Positions 9,399-18,327 are shown, counted from the stretch's first letter. The stretch: DNA of 64,000 nt from Sedimentisphaerales bacterium (GCA_016932835.1 JAFGCD010000138.1:19587-83586), one strand, 5' to 3'. Program-made: numbers and translations. Notes: generated by a model from the sequence alone, not told the origin.

Positions 9399-9424
9399 AT
9401 CCCGGCTGCATCGGGATGGGTTTT
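9399..9424 (+). terminator. Rho-independent terminator after the cold-shock gene
   Basis: ATCCCG (9399-9404) pairs perfectly with CGGGAT (9412-9417), followed by GGG and TTTT. It lies upstream of the HNH gene start chosen here, which supports the downstream start for that gene. Confidence 0.65.
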
Positions 9425-9512
9425 GATGACGGCTTCTCGTACGGCAATACCGGTCAAGCGGTGTTTTGCGCCGGTCGTCGGGTCTCGGAAGCCGGTGAGT
9501 TTAAGTAAGACA

Positions 9513-10148
9513 ATGAGTATGGTCCCTCCACAATCCGCTCTGGACTGCAATGTGCTTGTCCTCAACAAGCATTACATGCCGATCCGCATAGTCGGAGCGA
9601 AACGTGCTTTTTCTCTGCTCTGCCGCGAAATTGCCGAAGTGGTTTCGCTCGAAGAGGGCAACTACCTGAACTACGATTTTGAGAGCTGGTGCCAGGTGAG
9701 CCAGCTTCGCCGGCAGTTCGAACCCACAGGCCACGACTGGGTATCAACAGTCAGTTTTCATATCGCGGTGCCTCGGATTGTTCGACTGCTTTTCTATGAT
9801 CGCCTGCCTCGAAACGAGGTGAAATTCAATCGGCGAAATATCTTCGCTCGCGACAAGAACAAATGCCAGTATTGCGGGAAGCGTTTTGCGACGAGCGAAC
9901 TGTCCCTGGACCACGTGATTCCTCGCAGCATGGGGGGCAAGGCGGTTTGGAGTAATATAGTCTGTGCGTGTACGGACTGCAATGTCATGAAAGGCAGCCG
10001 AACGCCGAGTCAGGCAGGTATGACATTAATCAAGAAACCCGTCAAACCAAGGCACAACCCGCTTGTACACATCCACCTCGGGCACCAGCGCTACCGCTCA
10101 TGGAAGCAATTTCTCGACCACGCCTACTGGTCCGTAGAGCTGAAGTAA
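9513..10148 (+). CDS. HNH endonuclease
   Basis: About 211 residues. The N-terminal part, CNVLVLNKHYMPIRIVGAK, is a conserved block of a widespread HNH family. The C-terminal HNH domain has CQYCGKRF, then LSLDHVIPRSMGG with the catalytic His, and CACTDCNVMKGSRTP completing a four-Cys zinc site. The family probably cuts DNA, but its cellular role is not defined. The frame can be extended to a TTG at 9423. I prefer the ATG at 9513 (or 9519) because the conserved part starts soon after it and a terminator covers 9399-9424. It is not next to a phage, intron or restriction module, so it looks like a housekeeping gene of the lineage. Confidence 0.82.
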   Translation: MSMVPPQSALDCNVLVLNKHYMPIRIVGAKRAFSLLCREIAEVVSLEEGNYLNYDFESWCQVSQLRRQFEPTGHDWVSTVSFHIAVPRIVRLLFYDRLPRNEVKFNRRNIFARDKNKCQYCGKRFATSELSLDHVIPRSMGGKAVWSNIVCACTDCNVMKGSRTPSQAGMTLIKKPVKPRHNPLVHIHLGHQRYRSWKQFLDHAYWSVELK

Positions 10149-10310
10149 CGCGGCACGACGACAGCGGTAAAGTCAGCCGTTCAAAACAACAGGACCAAAA
10201 ACTGGCAACAAAGCGGAAAATGCGTTATTGTTCGTAGCGTATGGACTCATGAAGGATAATTCCGAGAATTGAATTGTGGCAGGCTGTCGGCAGAATTAAG
10301 GAGATAGCGC

Positions 10311-11450
10311 ATGGCAGGATACACCGGCGTAATTTTAGGCATATCTGAAACCATTACAGAAATTGTCAACTATGAACTGGTGCGGGGCAACGCACTCTGG
10401 CGATTCGGACTCGTGCTTCTGGTAGTTCTGGTCTCGATGCTGAGCGGGCGCATCGTTCAGTTCTTTTTCAACGGTTACGCATCTCGCGCGGCGAAGAAAG
10501 AGCCTGACGGTCCTCGGGCCCTCCTTTTCAAGGCCCTGGCGAATCCGGCTTACGTTGCCGTTTTCGCAGCGGGGCTTTACTTCTGCAAGCTGCCGCTTGT
10601 TTTCCACAACGAAACGGGGATACGACTCGCAGTTGGCGAAACGTGGATGATGGTCGTTCGGGTGACGACGGCGGTCGCCGTGGCTTACGCGCTTTACAAG
10701 CTCGTCGATGTCGCCGAGTACTACCTCAACCGCCTGGTCGGGCGAACCGAGACAACTCTCGACGACATGCTGGTCCCTGCGATTCGGAAGTCTCTTCGGG
10801 TGACAATCGCCATAGTGGCGATTCTGCTTATCAGCGAAAATATACTGGGAACCAACGTCAAGAGCCTGCTGCTCAGTGCGGGGGTTGGCGGAATCGCAGT
10901 CGCCCTGGCGGCTAAAGACACCATAGAGAACTTCTTCGGCGGCATTACAATATTCGCAGACAGGCCCTTCCAGATGGGCGAAATGGTCAAGGTCGGCGAT
11001 CATACAGGCCCCATCGAGGAGGTCGGCATCAGGAGCACGCGGCTAAGAACACTGGAAGGACATCTTATCACCATTCCCAACAGCGTGATAGCGACGTCGA
11101 TGGTTGAGAATATCGGCAAGCGTCCCTATATCCGCAGGACATCCAACATAACGATCACATACGATTCGGGGCACCGCAAGGCCGGCAGGGCCGTCGAGCT
11201 TATCAAGGAAGTCCTGGCGGCGACGCCGGAGGCCAATACCGACCCCGATAAACCCCCACGGGTGTATTTCAGCGACTTTAACGACTGGTCGCTCAATATC
11301 TACATGAGCTACTGGGTCAAACCTGCGGACTACTGGGTCTGGCACGAAGTTAACGAGCGGGTGAACATGGAGATAATGAAGCGGTTCGAGGCCGAGGGAA
11401 TCGAATTCGCCTTCCCCAGCCAGACACTCTATGTCAAGAAAGACAACTGA
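10311..11450 (+). CDS. Small-conductance mechanosensitive channel (MscS family)
   Basis: A 379-residue membrane protein. Several membrane segments (about 29-53, 75-95, 110-130, 160-175) precede the pore-lining helix LLLSAGVGGIAVALAAKDT. The conserved beta-domain follows: ENFFGGITIFADRPFQMGEMV, then GPIEEVGIRSTRLRT and LITIPNSVI. Channels of this family open under membrane tension and release solutes after osmotic downshock. A strong AAGGAG stands eight bases before the ATG. It is monocistronic by position and convergent with the secretin operon. Confidence 0.94.
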   Translation: MAGYTGVILGISETITEIVNYELVRGNALWRFGLVLLVVLVSMLSGRIVQFFFNGYASRAAKKEPDGPRALLFKALANPAYVAVFAAGLYFCKLPLVFHNETGIRLAVGETWMMVVRVTTAVAVAYALYKLVDVAEYYLNRLVGRTETTLDDMLVPAIRKSLRVTIAIVAILLISENILGTNVKSLLLSAGVGGIAVALAAKDTIENFFGGITIFADRPFQMGEMVKVGDHTGPIEEVGIRSTRLRTLEGHLITIPNSVIATSMVENIGKRPYIRRTSNITITYDSGHRKAGRAVELIKEVLAATPEANTDPDKPPRVYFSDFNDWSLNIYMSYWVKPADYWVWHEVNERVNMEIMKRFEAEGIEFAFPSQTLYVKKDN

Positions 11451-11491
11451 GGCGCGCGGGCGGCAAACAGGGGGTCGAAAGGCAACGGCGC

Positions 11492-11523
11492 AAAAAAAAG
11501 CGAGAAGCACAATGGCTTCTCGC
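11492..11523 (-). terminator. Strong terminator of the pilM-to-secretin operon
   Basis: On the minus strand GCGAGAAGC (11515-11523) pairs perfectly with GCTTCTCGC (11500-11508) over a six-base loop, followed by eight T (11492-11499). It lies 22 bases after the secretin stop codon. Confidence 0.9.
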
Positions 11524-11544
11524 CTGAAATCATCTTTGAATTTC

Positions 11545-13356
11545 TTACTTGTTATGTCTCTTCTCAATCCTCGTGAGAGGAACTTTGGGCATGCCGAAAT
11601 CGGTCGATCCATAGATATTTCTCTCACCGTCGGTCAACTCAGGCTCTTCGATGATCCACGTTGTCACGAAGACGACCAGCTCACTCGTAATATCCTCTTC
11701 GGACTCATAGCGGAAGAGCTTCTTGATAAGGGGCATGTCGCCAAGCAGCGGGACCTTTCGTATGTCCTGGCTGACCTCTTTCTTTCTCAGGCCCGCGAGG
11801 ACGACTGTCTGGCCGCTCTTTACCAGCAGCGTGGTTTCGGTCTCCCTCCTGTCTACGGAAGGCTGTGTATAGGTCACGTTTACGCCGGCTACATCGACAT
11901 CTTCGCCTTCGACACTGAAGGTGGGCTTGAGGATGAGCCTGACCATGTTGTCTGCAAGTGCGACATGGGGGGTGACTTCGAGTTCGACGCCGACTTCCCT
12001 GAACGCCGTGGTTCCGATGCTCCCGCCTGCCTGCGATTCCTGCAGCTCCTGGTACGGGATCTCGCGGATTGCCTTGAACAGCGCTTTTTCGTTGTCGAGG
12101 ACGAGCACCCGGGGATTGGCCAGCAGCTTGGCGCCGATCTGCTTCTGCAGCAGCGATAAGGTGAACTCCAGATCAACCGCGCTATTAAGCAGGCCAAACT
12201 TAATGACTCCGCCTTCGTCTTTGTCGAATCCGCCTCCCATGAAGGGTTTGCTTTTCCTGTAGGCGTTATTGAGCCACGTGCCCGAAATCGTTTTACTTAC
12301 CTGATCGCTCGAAGCAATTCCCGTACTATTGCCCGTAGTAGTGGTTGTAACAGTCGTGTCACCGGTAGTTCCAGCAGTACCGCTGGTCGTTTTGGCAGTG
12401 GTAGTATCCGTCGTAGTCCCTGCCGTTCCACTCGTGGTAGTTGTAACTATCTCGTCAACAACTCCCGTATTTGCGGGAGTAACGGTGTCAATTGTATCGG
12501 TAACAGTTCGAACCGTAGTAGTAGTCGGTCCGGCAGCACCAGTGGTAGTAAGCGTGCGTGTTGTGCTAGTAGTAGGCCCGGTTTCACCAACCGCAGTTAC
12601 CTCCCGATTAGATGAGGTACTGCTTGTCGTATTCCCTGTCTTTGTAACTGTGTCGGTTCCTGAAACCGTACTGATCGGCGTATTTCTTCCGATTTGCCAA
12701 TCGGCATTGACTTCGAAGCTGTCTTTGCTGGTGACGTCGTATATTCTTGCCTCGACGAGGACCTGGAGCGTCCTGCGATCGACCTTCTGTATGAAAAGCT
12801 CGATCTCCCTCATCTTCGTCTCTGTGTCGGTGACGATTATGTGGCTTGTTCCCTTGATGAATGACACCGAGCCCTTCTGCGACTTGAACTTGTCGAGGGC
12901 CTTGACGACTTCCTCGACATCCGCATAGACTATTTCGAATGTCTGGGTATGCAGCACTTCCGGTTTTTCGGCCTGCTCTTCGGATGTTATAACCCGGATC
13001 ATGTTCTGGCTGAGGACATAAGTGAATCCGTGAACGCTCAGAATATTGTTCAGGGCCTCTTCGAGGGGAACATCGGTGAGGGTGACCGTGACTTCTCCTG
13101 TGACCTTGGGGCTCTTGACGATATCGACATCGGCCTGGTCGGCGACGATTCGCAGGACGTCCTCGATTGCGGTCTTTCTGAACTCGACGCTTATTGTCTT
13201 GGTGAGCCGGTCTTCGAGGGTCTTCTGCGCTCCGTTGACATCGGGGTCGAGCGCGGCCTGGACGCCGCTGTCGGCAAAAGCCGTCGCGGCCAGGCATACT
13301 ACAGCACAGAGTGTGAAACACACAAATTTCTTGGGGCTTGTCGTTAGACTTTGCAT
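11545..13356 (-). CDS. Type II/IV secretin (PilQ/GspD family) with Thr-rich insertion
   Basis: A 603-residue outer-membrane secretin. The signal peptide is about residues 1-29 (VCFTLCAVVCLAATAFA). N-domains follow: VEFRKTAIEDVLRIVADQ (STN-like), VTLTDVPLEEALNNIL, and an N1-like EIVYADVEEVVKAL. The secretin core has IGAKLLANPRVLVLDNEKA and ends GQTVVLAGLRKKEVSQ, VPLLGDMPLIKKLFR and ELVVFVTTWII. About residues 232-349 are a Thr/Gly/Ser low-complexity stretch with a repeated TTSGTAGTT motif, inserted at the start of the secretin domain where family members vary. The protein forms the outer-membrane ring through which pili or substrates pass. The start at 13356 (not 13407) is supported by AAGGAAG. 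It is the last gene of the operon. Confidence 0.93.
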   Translation of the reverse strand: MQSLTTSPKKFVCFTLCAVVCLAATAFADSGVQAALDPDVNGAQKTLEDRLTKTISVEFRKTAIEDVLRIVADQADVDIVKSPKVTGEVTVTLTDVPLEEALNNILSVHGFTYVLSQNMIRVITSEEQAEKPEVLHTQTFEIVYADVEEVVKALDKFKSQKGSVSFIKGTSHIIVTDTETKMREIELFIQKVDRRTLQVLVEARIYDVTSKDSFEVNADWQIGRNTPISTVSGTDTVTKTGNTTSSTSSNREVTAVGETGPTTSTTRTLTTTGAAGPTTTTVRTVTDTIDTVTPANTGVVDEIVTTTTSGTAGTTTDTTTAKTTSGTAGTTGDTTVTTTTTGNSTGIASSDQVSKTISGTWLNNAYRKSKPFMGGGFDKDEGGVIKFGLLNSAVDLEFTLSLLQKQIGAKLLANPRVLVLDNEKALFKAIREIPYQELQESQAGGSIGTTAFREVGVELEVTPHVALADNMVRLILKPTFSVEGEDVDVAGVNVTYTQPSVDRRETETTLLVKSGQTVVLAGLRKKEVSQDIRKVPLLGDMPLIKKLFRYESEEDITSELVVFVTTWIIEEPELTDGERNIYGSTDFGMPKVPLTRIEKRHNK

Positions 13357-13424
13357 AATACTTCCTTTGTCCAAATCAACGCTTACGTAATTCCGTTGTC
13401 CGGTCACGTTATCAGACTACGATT

Positions 13425-14240
13425 CTATGGCTCCACTTCCTGAGTCCACGTTTTTCCGTCTCTTTCAAATTCGACGTTCTTTTTTGTTATTTTGAGTATC
13501 TTCGCATCGGCAATGGTATCGCCGACATGTGCAATTCGAGTGCCGATGACCGCCGCGGGATTATCGGCGCTGAACAAAATTCCTTTTACGGTGAGTTCTC
13601 CCATTTTTGCGACAATCGCCTGAGTGTCGCCCGTCCCCGCTGCGGTTTGATTCCGGGCCGCAGCGGCATCGATCTTGGCCTGTGCTTCCTGCTGAGCCTT
13701 TGCTTCAATCCTTGCGACCATATCATCTGTAAGCTCCATCGGATCGCGAAGGCCCGCAGGATAGGGCTCTGGTTTCTGCCAGATCGGTTCGTCGGCAGCG
13801 GCGGCGGTATTGAGCTTTGGCACAGGTATCACCGGCGCTTTTACCGCAAACGAAGGCAGCCCGACGAATTTGGTCACTACGACAATGAACACCACAAGCA
13901 GCAGCGGCACTGCCAGCACCATTACTTTCTGCCTTGCCGGGCTGACCCCCGGCTTGGGAGCAAAGAGCTTTTTGGCAACCTGACCCAGGGGGCCTTTGGC
14001 CTCCGCGCCGGCTTTGAGTCTTGCGCCGCCTCTGGGCGACTGCCTGAACTGCTGGTAAGAGCCCGGAATCTGAGGATTCTGGACGGATGATGTCGATGGT
14101 CGCGGACTGTCATAACCGACTTTGGGCTGCTCGGAGCCCCGGTTCGCAGAGGCAGCGCCCTGGTCATTCGGAATGGGCACACCATCGAAGATCGACGATA
14201 TATTCTTGTGCAATCCTGACTTCTTCTTATTGTCGGCCAT
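13425..14240 (-). CDS. PilP/GspC-like inner-membrane linker protein
   Basis: A 271-residue bitopic protein: a Pro/Ser/Gly-rich cytoplasmic part, one membrane helix (VMVLAVPLLLVVFIVVV) near residue 120, then a periplasmic end with LTVKGILFSADNPAAVIG, HVGDTIADAKI and ITKKNVEFERDG. That last block matches the HR/PilP-type fold, which joins the inner-membrane complex to the secretin. I take the start as the ATG at 14240. It overlaps the upstream ParA stop by 14 bases, which implies translational coupling. Position just before the secretin agrees with a PilP/GspC role. The sequence is too divergent to choose between the two names. Confidence 0.75.
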   Translation of the reverse strand: MADNKKKSGLHKNISSIFDGVPIPNDQGAASANRGSEQPKVGYDSPRPSTSSVQNPQIPGSYQQFRQSPRGGARLKAGAEAKGPLGQVAKKLFAPKPGVSPARQKVMVLAVPLLLVVFIVVVTKFVGLPSFAVKAPVIPVPKLNTAAAADEPIWQKPEPYPAGLRDPMELTDDMVARIEAKAQQEAQAKIDAAAARNQTAAGTGDTQAIVAKMGELTVKGILFSADNPAAVIGTRIAHVGDTIADAKILKITKKNVEFERDGKTWTQEVEP

Positions 14241-15072
14241 TATCTGTCTCCTCGGCCTGGTCGGCCTGGGCATTATCGGCTTCGGCTTCCAAATTTGAAG
14301 CCTCGGCATGCCCGTTGAATATCTCAGCCGCCAGAGCACTGTATTCGGCGGCCCCTCTGCTTTTTGCGGCATAAGTCATAATCGATTCGCCCGCACTCGG
14401 CGCTTCGGCCAATCTTACGGTCCTGTGCACGACGGTATCGAAAACAAGACTGCCGAAAAATTCCCTCATTTGCTGCTGCACCTGCTTGCTTAGCGTTGTT
14501 CTGTTCTCAACGAATGTCAGTAACAGCCCTAATATTTTGACGGTGCACGGGTGAAAACGCTCCCTGATGATGCTGACGGTTTCGAGAAGCTGTTTCAGTC
14601 CTTCCATTGCATAGTAGTGCACCTGAACCGGCACGACGACGTCGGTGCTGGCAACGAGCGCATTCAGCGTCAACATCCCAAGTGACGGAGGACAGTCGAT
14701 AATGCACACGTCGAATCGGTCACTTACCGTTTTCAGCTTTTCACCAAGGACAAATTCTCTTCCGAAGACCAGCGTCAGTTCAAGCTCCGCCCCGGCAAGC
14801 AGAATGTTGCAGGGTGCGAGTTTGAGAGTTTCTATGTTTGTGTCGGCTATGACCTCTTCCAATTCGAGTTGTCCGCCCGTCAGGGCGTCGTGGATAGTCC
14901 TGGTGAGTCTGTCGGGATTCAAGCCTAATCCGATGGTAGAGTGCGCCTGGGGATCAAGGTCAACTATCAGAGTTCGCAGACCTCTCTGCGCGGCAGCCGC
15001 GGCCAGATTCACGGCAGTAGTGGTCTTACCACAGCCGCCTTTTTGATTTGCTATTGCTAACGTTCTCATCAT
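14227..15072 (-). CDS. ParA/MinD-family ATPase in the pilus operon (copy 1)
   Basis: About 281 residues. Deviant Walker A NQKGGCGKTTTAVNLA with the signature Lys, Walker A' LIVDLDPQAHST, and Walker B VCIIDCPPSLG: a ParA/Soj-type dimerising ATPase. The C-terminal part has TFVENRTTLSKQVQQQMREF and APSAGESI, as in Soj-like proteins. No ParB or centromere-like repeats lie near it. The Met at 15072 is favoured because AAGG stands seven bases before it; Met codons at 15078 and 15069 are alternatives. It sits between a second ParA and the PilP-like gene, so it probably positions or times the pilus machine rather than segregating DNA (inference from context). Confidence 0.88.
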   Translation of the reverse strand: MMRTLAIANQKGGCGKTTTAVNLAAAAAQRGLRTLIVDLDPQAHSTIGLGLNPDRLTRTIHDALTGGQLELEEVIADTNIETLKLAPCNILLAGAELELTLVFGREFVLGEKLKTVSDRFDVCIIDCPPSLGMLTLNALVASTDVVVPVQVHYYAMEGLKQLLETVSIIRERFHPCTVKILGLLLTFVENRTTLSKQVQQQMREFFGSLVFDTVVHRTVRLAEAPSAGESIMTYAAKSRGAAEYSALAAEIFNGHAEASNLEAEADNAQADQAEETDNGRQ

Positions 15073-15135
15073 TACCATACCTTAAACTCGTACCGAGTGT
15101 ATTCCTGGCCGTTTTTGCGATTCGCCTATATTTGT

Positions 15136-15981
15136 TTACCAGACTGCTTGAAACGCCTCCGTCTCCGCGAGTTTATGTGAATCCTCAGTCGTCTCGAACA
15201 TCTTCTTTTCTATTATCTCTTCGGCCAATGCCCTGTACTCCACAGCTCCCTTGCTTTTGGGGTCGTAGGTAAGAACAGGCTCGCCGGCACTTGGCGCCTC
15301 GGCAAGCCTCGTTGTTCTGTGAATAACGGTGTCAAATACGAGCTCTCCGAAGAATTCCCGCATCTGCCGCTGTACCTCTCTGCTCAGAGCCGTTCTTCTT
15401 TCGACGAATGTCAGCAGTACTCCGAGCGCCCCGAGGCCCTGATTGAACCGCTCTCGAACGATGTCAATGGTCTCGAGCAGTTGCTTGAGGCCCTCAAGAG
15501 CGTAATATTGTGTCTGAACGGGCACTACAACATCGTCACTGGCCACCAAAGCATTGAGGGTGAGCAGGCTCAGGGACGGCGAACAGTCGATAACACATAT
15601 GTCATAATTGCTGCTGACGGTACTGAGCTGTTGCGCCAGGACGTATTCCCTGCGATGCAGTTTTGCCAGTTCAAACTCGACTCCGGACAGCAGGATATTG
15701 CTCGGCACCAGGTCCAGCCCATCGATAGCGGTTCGCAGAGTGGCTTTTGCGATTGGTATTCTCGCCCTTGAGATCGGCAGGTCGGCCTTGGTTATTGCCT
15801 GGTAGATGGTCCTGTCCAGGTTATCAGGCTCGAATCCGAAAGCGAGCGTCGAATGCGCCTGCGGGTCCAGATCGACCAGCAGCACACGCTTGCCAAGCGC
15901 AGCAAATCCGGCGGCCAGATTGACGGCTGTCGTCGTCTTGCCGCATCCACCTTTCTGATTTGCTATTGCTATCGTTTTCAT
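15136..15981 (-). CDS. ParA/MinD-family ATPase in the pilus operon (copy 2)
   Basis: A 281-residue paralogue of the next gene, with the same landmarks: NQKGGCGKTTTAVNLA, LLVDLDPQAHSTLAFG, ICVIDCSPSLSLLTLN, TFVERRTALSREVQRQMREF and a closing APSAGEPVLTYDPKS. The two differ mainly in the middle (near residues 55-100) and in the C-terminal tails, so both are probably functional and specialised rather than a recent copy. It follows the PilO-like gene by 42 bases. A heterodimer of the two is possible, but the sequence cannot show it. Confidence 0.88.
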   Translation of the reverse strand: MKTIAIANQKGGCGKTTTAVNLAAGFAALGKRVLLVDLDPQAHSTLAFGFEPDNLDRTIYQAITKADLPISRARIPIAKATLRTAIDGLDLVPSNILLSGVEFELAKLHRREYVLAQQLSTVSSNYDICVIDCSPSLSLLTLNALVASDDVVVPVQTQYYALEGLKQLLETIDIVRERFNQGLGALGVLLTFVERRTALSREVQRQMREFFGELVFDTVIHRTTRLAEAPSAGEPVLTYDPKSKGAVEYRALAEEIIEKKMFETTEDSHKLAETEAFQAVW

Positions 15982-16023
15982 AGTTGCATGCCGTGATTCT
16001 GTTGCGAGATATCGCCTTTCGCC

Positions 16024-16593
16024 TCAGTTGGTTTCCTGCTTATTGACCAGTACGGCCAGCTTCAACGTTGCCGTGTGGTCCAACTCGGGGTCATCCGAAC
16101 GTGTAATCATGAATTTATCGACGAGTATGGCCGGCTCACGACGTTCCAGGGCATTCAGAAATGCGGCGAACTGGTGAAATCCGGCGACAAATCTGACCTC
16201 GAAATAGTTCTCCCCTATGCAATTGTACGCCGGGGTAGCCAAAGTAGAATGCTTTTCCTGACTCTCGATACTGAACGATCCGATCTGCCGACGGCTCGCA
16301 GTCTCGCTTATGTCAAAGGTAAGATTTGCGGCATTCTCGAAATCCACAACGAATTTTTGCAGTGTTTCCTGCAAACCGGTAACCTGCCCGGTGAGTCGAG
16401 CCTGGTTCTCCTCCTCGGCGGCTGCGACCGCAATATCGTAAGCCTTCTTCTGCTCGGCGAGTTGCATCGCCGCGGTCCTCTTTTGCTGCCCTTGCGGACG
16501 AAGCACAAGCATATACGCAAAAAAGAGCAGAATAGCACAAGCGGCCCATATCAGGCCAACGGTTGCATAGAATTTTCTCTTGTCAGACTTCAT
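16024..16593 (-). CDS. PilO/GspM-like pilus alignment protein
   Basis: A 189-residue bitopic protein: a short basic N-terminus, one membrane helix (about 10-30, ATVGLIWAACAILLFFAYML), a coiled-coil region of about 60 residues, then a small alpha/beta domain with YFEVRFVAGFHQFAAFLNALERREPAILV. The last block is typical of PilO/GspM ferredoxin-like domains. With PilM and PilN it forms the inner-membrane alignment complex. The gene order pilM-pilN-pilO is conserved here, with a 10-base gap after the PilN-like gene. Confidence 0.82.
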   Translation of the reverse strand: MKSDKRKFYATVGLIWAACAILLFFAYMLVLRPQGQQKRTAAMQLAEQKKAYDIAVAAAEEENQARLTGQVTGLQETLQKFVVDFENAANLTFDISETASRRQIGSFSIESQEKHSTLATPAYNCIGENYFEVRFVAGFHQFAAFLNALERREPAILVDKFMITRSDDPELDHTATLKLAVLVNKQETN

Positions 16594-16603
16594 ATAAGAC
16601 CCG

Positions 16604-17245
16604 CTATAGTTTTGGTTTGAACAGGCAGTTTATTTCGTAAGAAACGACTTCAAGGCCGTTAAGCGTGTCGGCCCTTTGATTGAAGGTTATATTCTCAAGC
16701 TTTGGTCCTACAGCAGCGGATGCCAGAAGACTATCCTTGAAGTCCCTGATATCTTTGTCAACGTCGGACTGCGGCGTCGCCACAACATCCATCCGTAATA
16801 CCGGAGCAGAAACCGTGACATCTCTGGTTCTTGCAGGGTCTTCTTTTATCGGAACCTTCAATCTTATAGAACGCTCCTTCACTTCAAGAGCCGTCAGAAC
16901 CACCGATTTCGGCATTTCCTCGACCAGTGTAGCCATGATTCCGGACCATTGTGTATGGCGACCGATTGCGTCCCTGACTTCGGAGAGACAGACTCCATAA
17001 GCAGCTTTGTCACGTTCCAGCGCCTTCTGTTTGGCTACCGCATCGGAGAGGTCGAGAGCCCTGTTCTTATATCTCACTGCAGCCCTCGATTGAATGGAAA
17101 CTGTGATTCTGTTGTGCAGGTATATACCGAACATCGCTATCGCCACCACCATGGGAATTGCAGTGGCAGCAGCAACGACAGCCATACTGCCCGCCTTAGT
17201 CTTCTCGGGAAGCCCCTCACCTTTGAGTAAGTCTATAGTAAACAT
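16604..17245 (-). CDS. PilN/GspL-like pilus alignment protein
   Basis: A 213-residue protein starting MFTIDLLKGEG, which resembles the short cytoplasmic PilN tail that docks into PilM (usual form xINLLP). One membrane helix follows (about 22-46), then a coiled coil and a C-terminal domain containing LVEEMPKSVVLTALEVKE. That order of parts is the standard PilN/Fimbrial-assembly layout. The start lies two bases after the pilM stop, so translation is tightly linked. Identity rests on layout and position, since overall sequence similarity is low. Confidence 0.8.
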   Translation of the reverse strand: MFTIDLLKGEGLPEKTKAGSMAVVAAATAIPMVVAIAMFGIYLHNRITVSIQSRAAVRYKNRALDLSDAVAKQKALERDKAAYGVCLSEVRDAIGRHTQWSGIMATLVEEMPKSVVLTALEVKERSIRLKVPIKEDPARTRDVTVSAPVLRMDVVATPQSDVDKDIRDFKDSLLASAAVGPKLENITFNQRADTLNGLEVVSYEINCLFKPKL

Positions 17246-17247
17246 AA

Positions 17248-18327
17248 TCAGATCGACCTCATAGCAAGCCCTGCGGCGACCGCCATCGCCGGGCCGCTTT
17301 TCTGCAACAAATTTCTCTGGAGAACGCCCCTGTGATTATTTCTTGTCTCGCTGCGCATTTTGTCAAACGGGTTCCACAAAACGGTCTCTACGGGAAGCTG
17401 CTTATTCAGCGTCTCGACAAAGCCGGCAGCGAGTGAAAAATCTCCGCACACAAACATTTTATCGAGCGGCTCGGACTTTTTCTGGGTATTGTAGTACCTG
17501 AGCGTCTCGCTGATGTCCGCGACGAGTTTCCCCGTAGCGCGTTGAAGACTTTCAGCATACTCCGATTGGTCCATATCCGCATTGCCGGTGAGAATTTGTC
17601 TGACGGTCTTTACAGGCAAACTCTTCTCGGCGGCTATCTTCTTGACGATATCTTCGCCTACACATATCAGGTCACGCACAAAAGGCCAGCCGTCGTCACT
17701 CATTATAGCCAGATTGGTATATGATCCGCCCACGTTCAAAATCGCGGTAGCCTGACCAGGCTCGGGTGTCTCGGTCTCTCTGAAGCAGTTCAGTGCCGCT
17801 AATCCGTCAACGTCCAGCAGAACACAGTGCAGCGATGCCTCTCTGGCCAAATACACCTTGCTTTTTATGAGAGCATTCGTAGCCGCGACCATGATTCCTC
17901 TCACATTGCTGCCGCCGTTTGATACCACCTGATAATCAACAGTGCTGTCTTCCGTTTTGAACGGGCAGACCTGAGAGGCTTCGAGCTGGACCGCACCTTC
18001 GACCTCTTCATCCGGTATCGAAGGAAACTCGAAATCGCGAACGGCAACCTCGGGCCCGCTGACACCGCAGACTGCGAGCCTCGTTTTCACGCCGCTTAAA
18101 TCGATGCATTCCCGAATTGTCCTGACGATATTCGCCAGTTTCTTTCGTTGGTTGTCGCCGTTGGAACCATTCGAAGGAATCTCCGCAATCGCACATGCCT
18201 TTACTGCGAAGCCCTCCTCTTCTTTTTGCAGGCGCACTATCTTGACCGAAGATGAGCCGATATCCAAACCGAGGACCACCTTCGACTCACGCTCAAGCCT
18301 GAATGACCGCTTCAAACCGAAGTCCAT
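17248..18327 (-). CDS. pilM: PilM-like actin-fold ATPase
   Basis: A 359-residue cytoplasmic protein. The actin-type phosphate-1 motif is VVLGLDIGSSSVKIVRL (about 17-33). The family blocks RLAVCGVSGPEVAVRDFEFP, DVDGLAALNCF, AILNVGGSYTNLAIM (phosphate-2 region) and ETLRYYNTQKKSEPLDKMFVCGD follow. PilM binds nucleotide and the PilN tail on the inner face of the membrane and starts assembly of the alignment complex. It is the first gene of a seven-gene operon ending at 11545. A possible promoter (TTACTG, 18 bases, TATATT) lies just upstream, but it is weak. Confidence 0.92.
   Translation of the reverse strand: MDFGLKRSFRLERESKVVLGLDIGSSSVKIVRLQKEEEGFAVKACAIAEIPSNGSNGDNQRKKLANIVRTIRECIDLSGVKTRLAVCGVSGPEVAVRDFEFPSIPDEEVEGAVQLEASQVCPFKTEDSTVDYQVVSNGGSNVRGIMVAATNALIKSKVYLAREASLHCVLLDVDGLAALNCFRETETPEPGQATAILNVGGSYTNLAIMSDDGWPFVRDLICVGEDIVKKIAAEKSLPVKTVRQILTGNADMDQSEYAESLQRATGKLVADISETLRYYNTQKKSEPLDKMFVCGDFSLAAGFVETLNKQLPVETVLWNPFDKMRSETRNNHRGVLQRNLLQKSGPAMAVAAGLAMRSI

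Noticed and set aside
9513-10148. HNH gene as part of a mobile intron or phage
   Set aside because: No intron structure, integrase, terminase or repeats nearby; the N-terminal block marks a widespread chromosomal family.
12329-12928. Open frame of 199 codons, Val-rich, on the plus strand opposite the secretin
   Set aside because: It is the antisense of the Thr-rich insertion, where Thr codons read as Val on the other strand. No ribosome site or family similarity.
14227-15981. Chromosome or plasmid partition locus (parAB/parS)
   Set aside because: Two ParA genes are present, but no ParB and no repeated parS-like sites; all neighbours are pilus genes.
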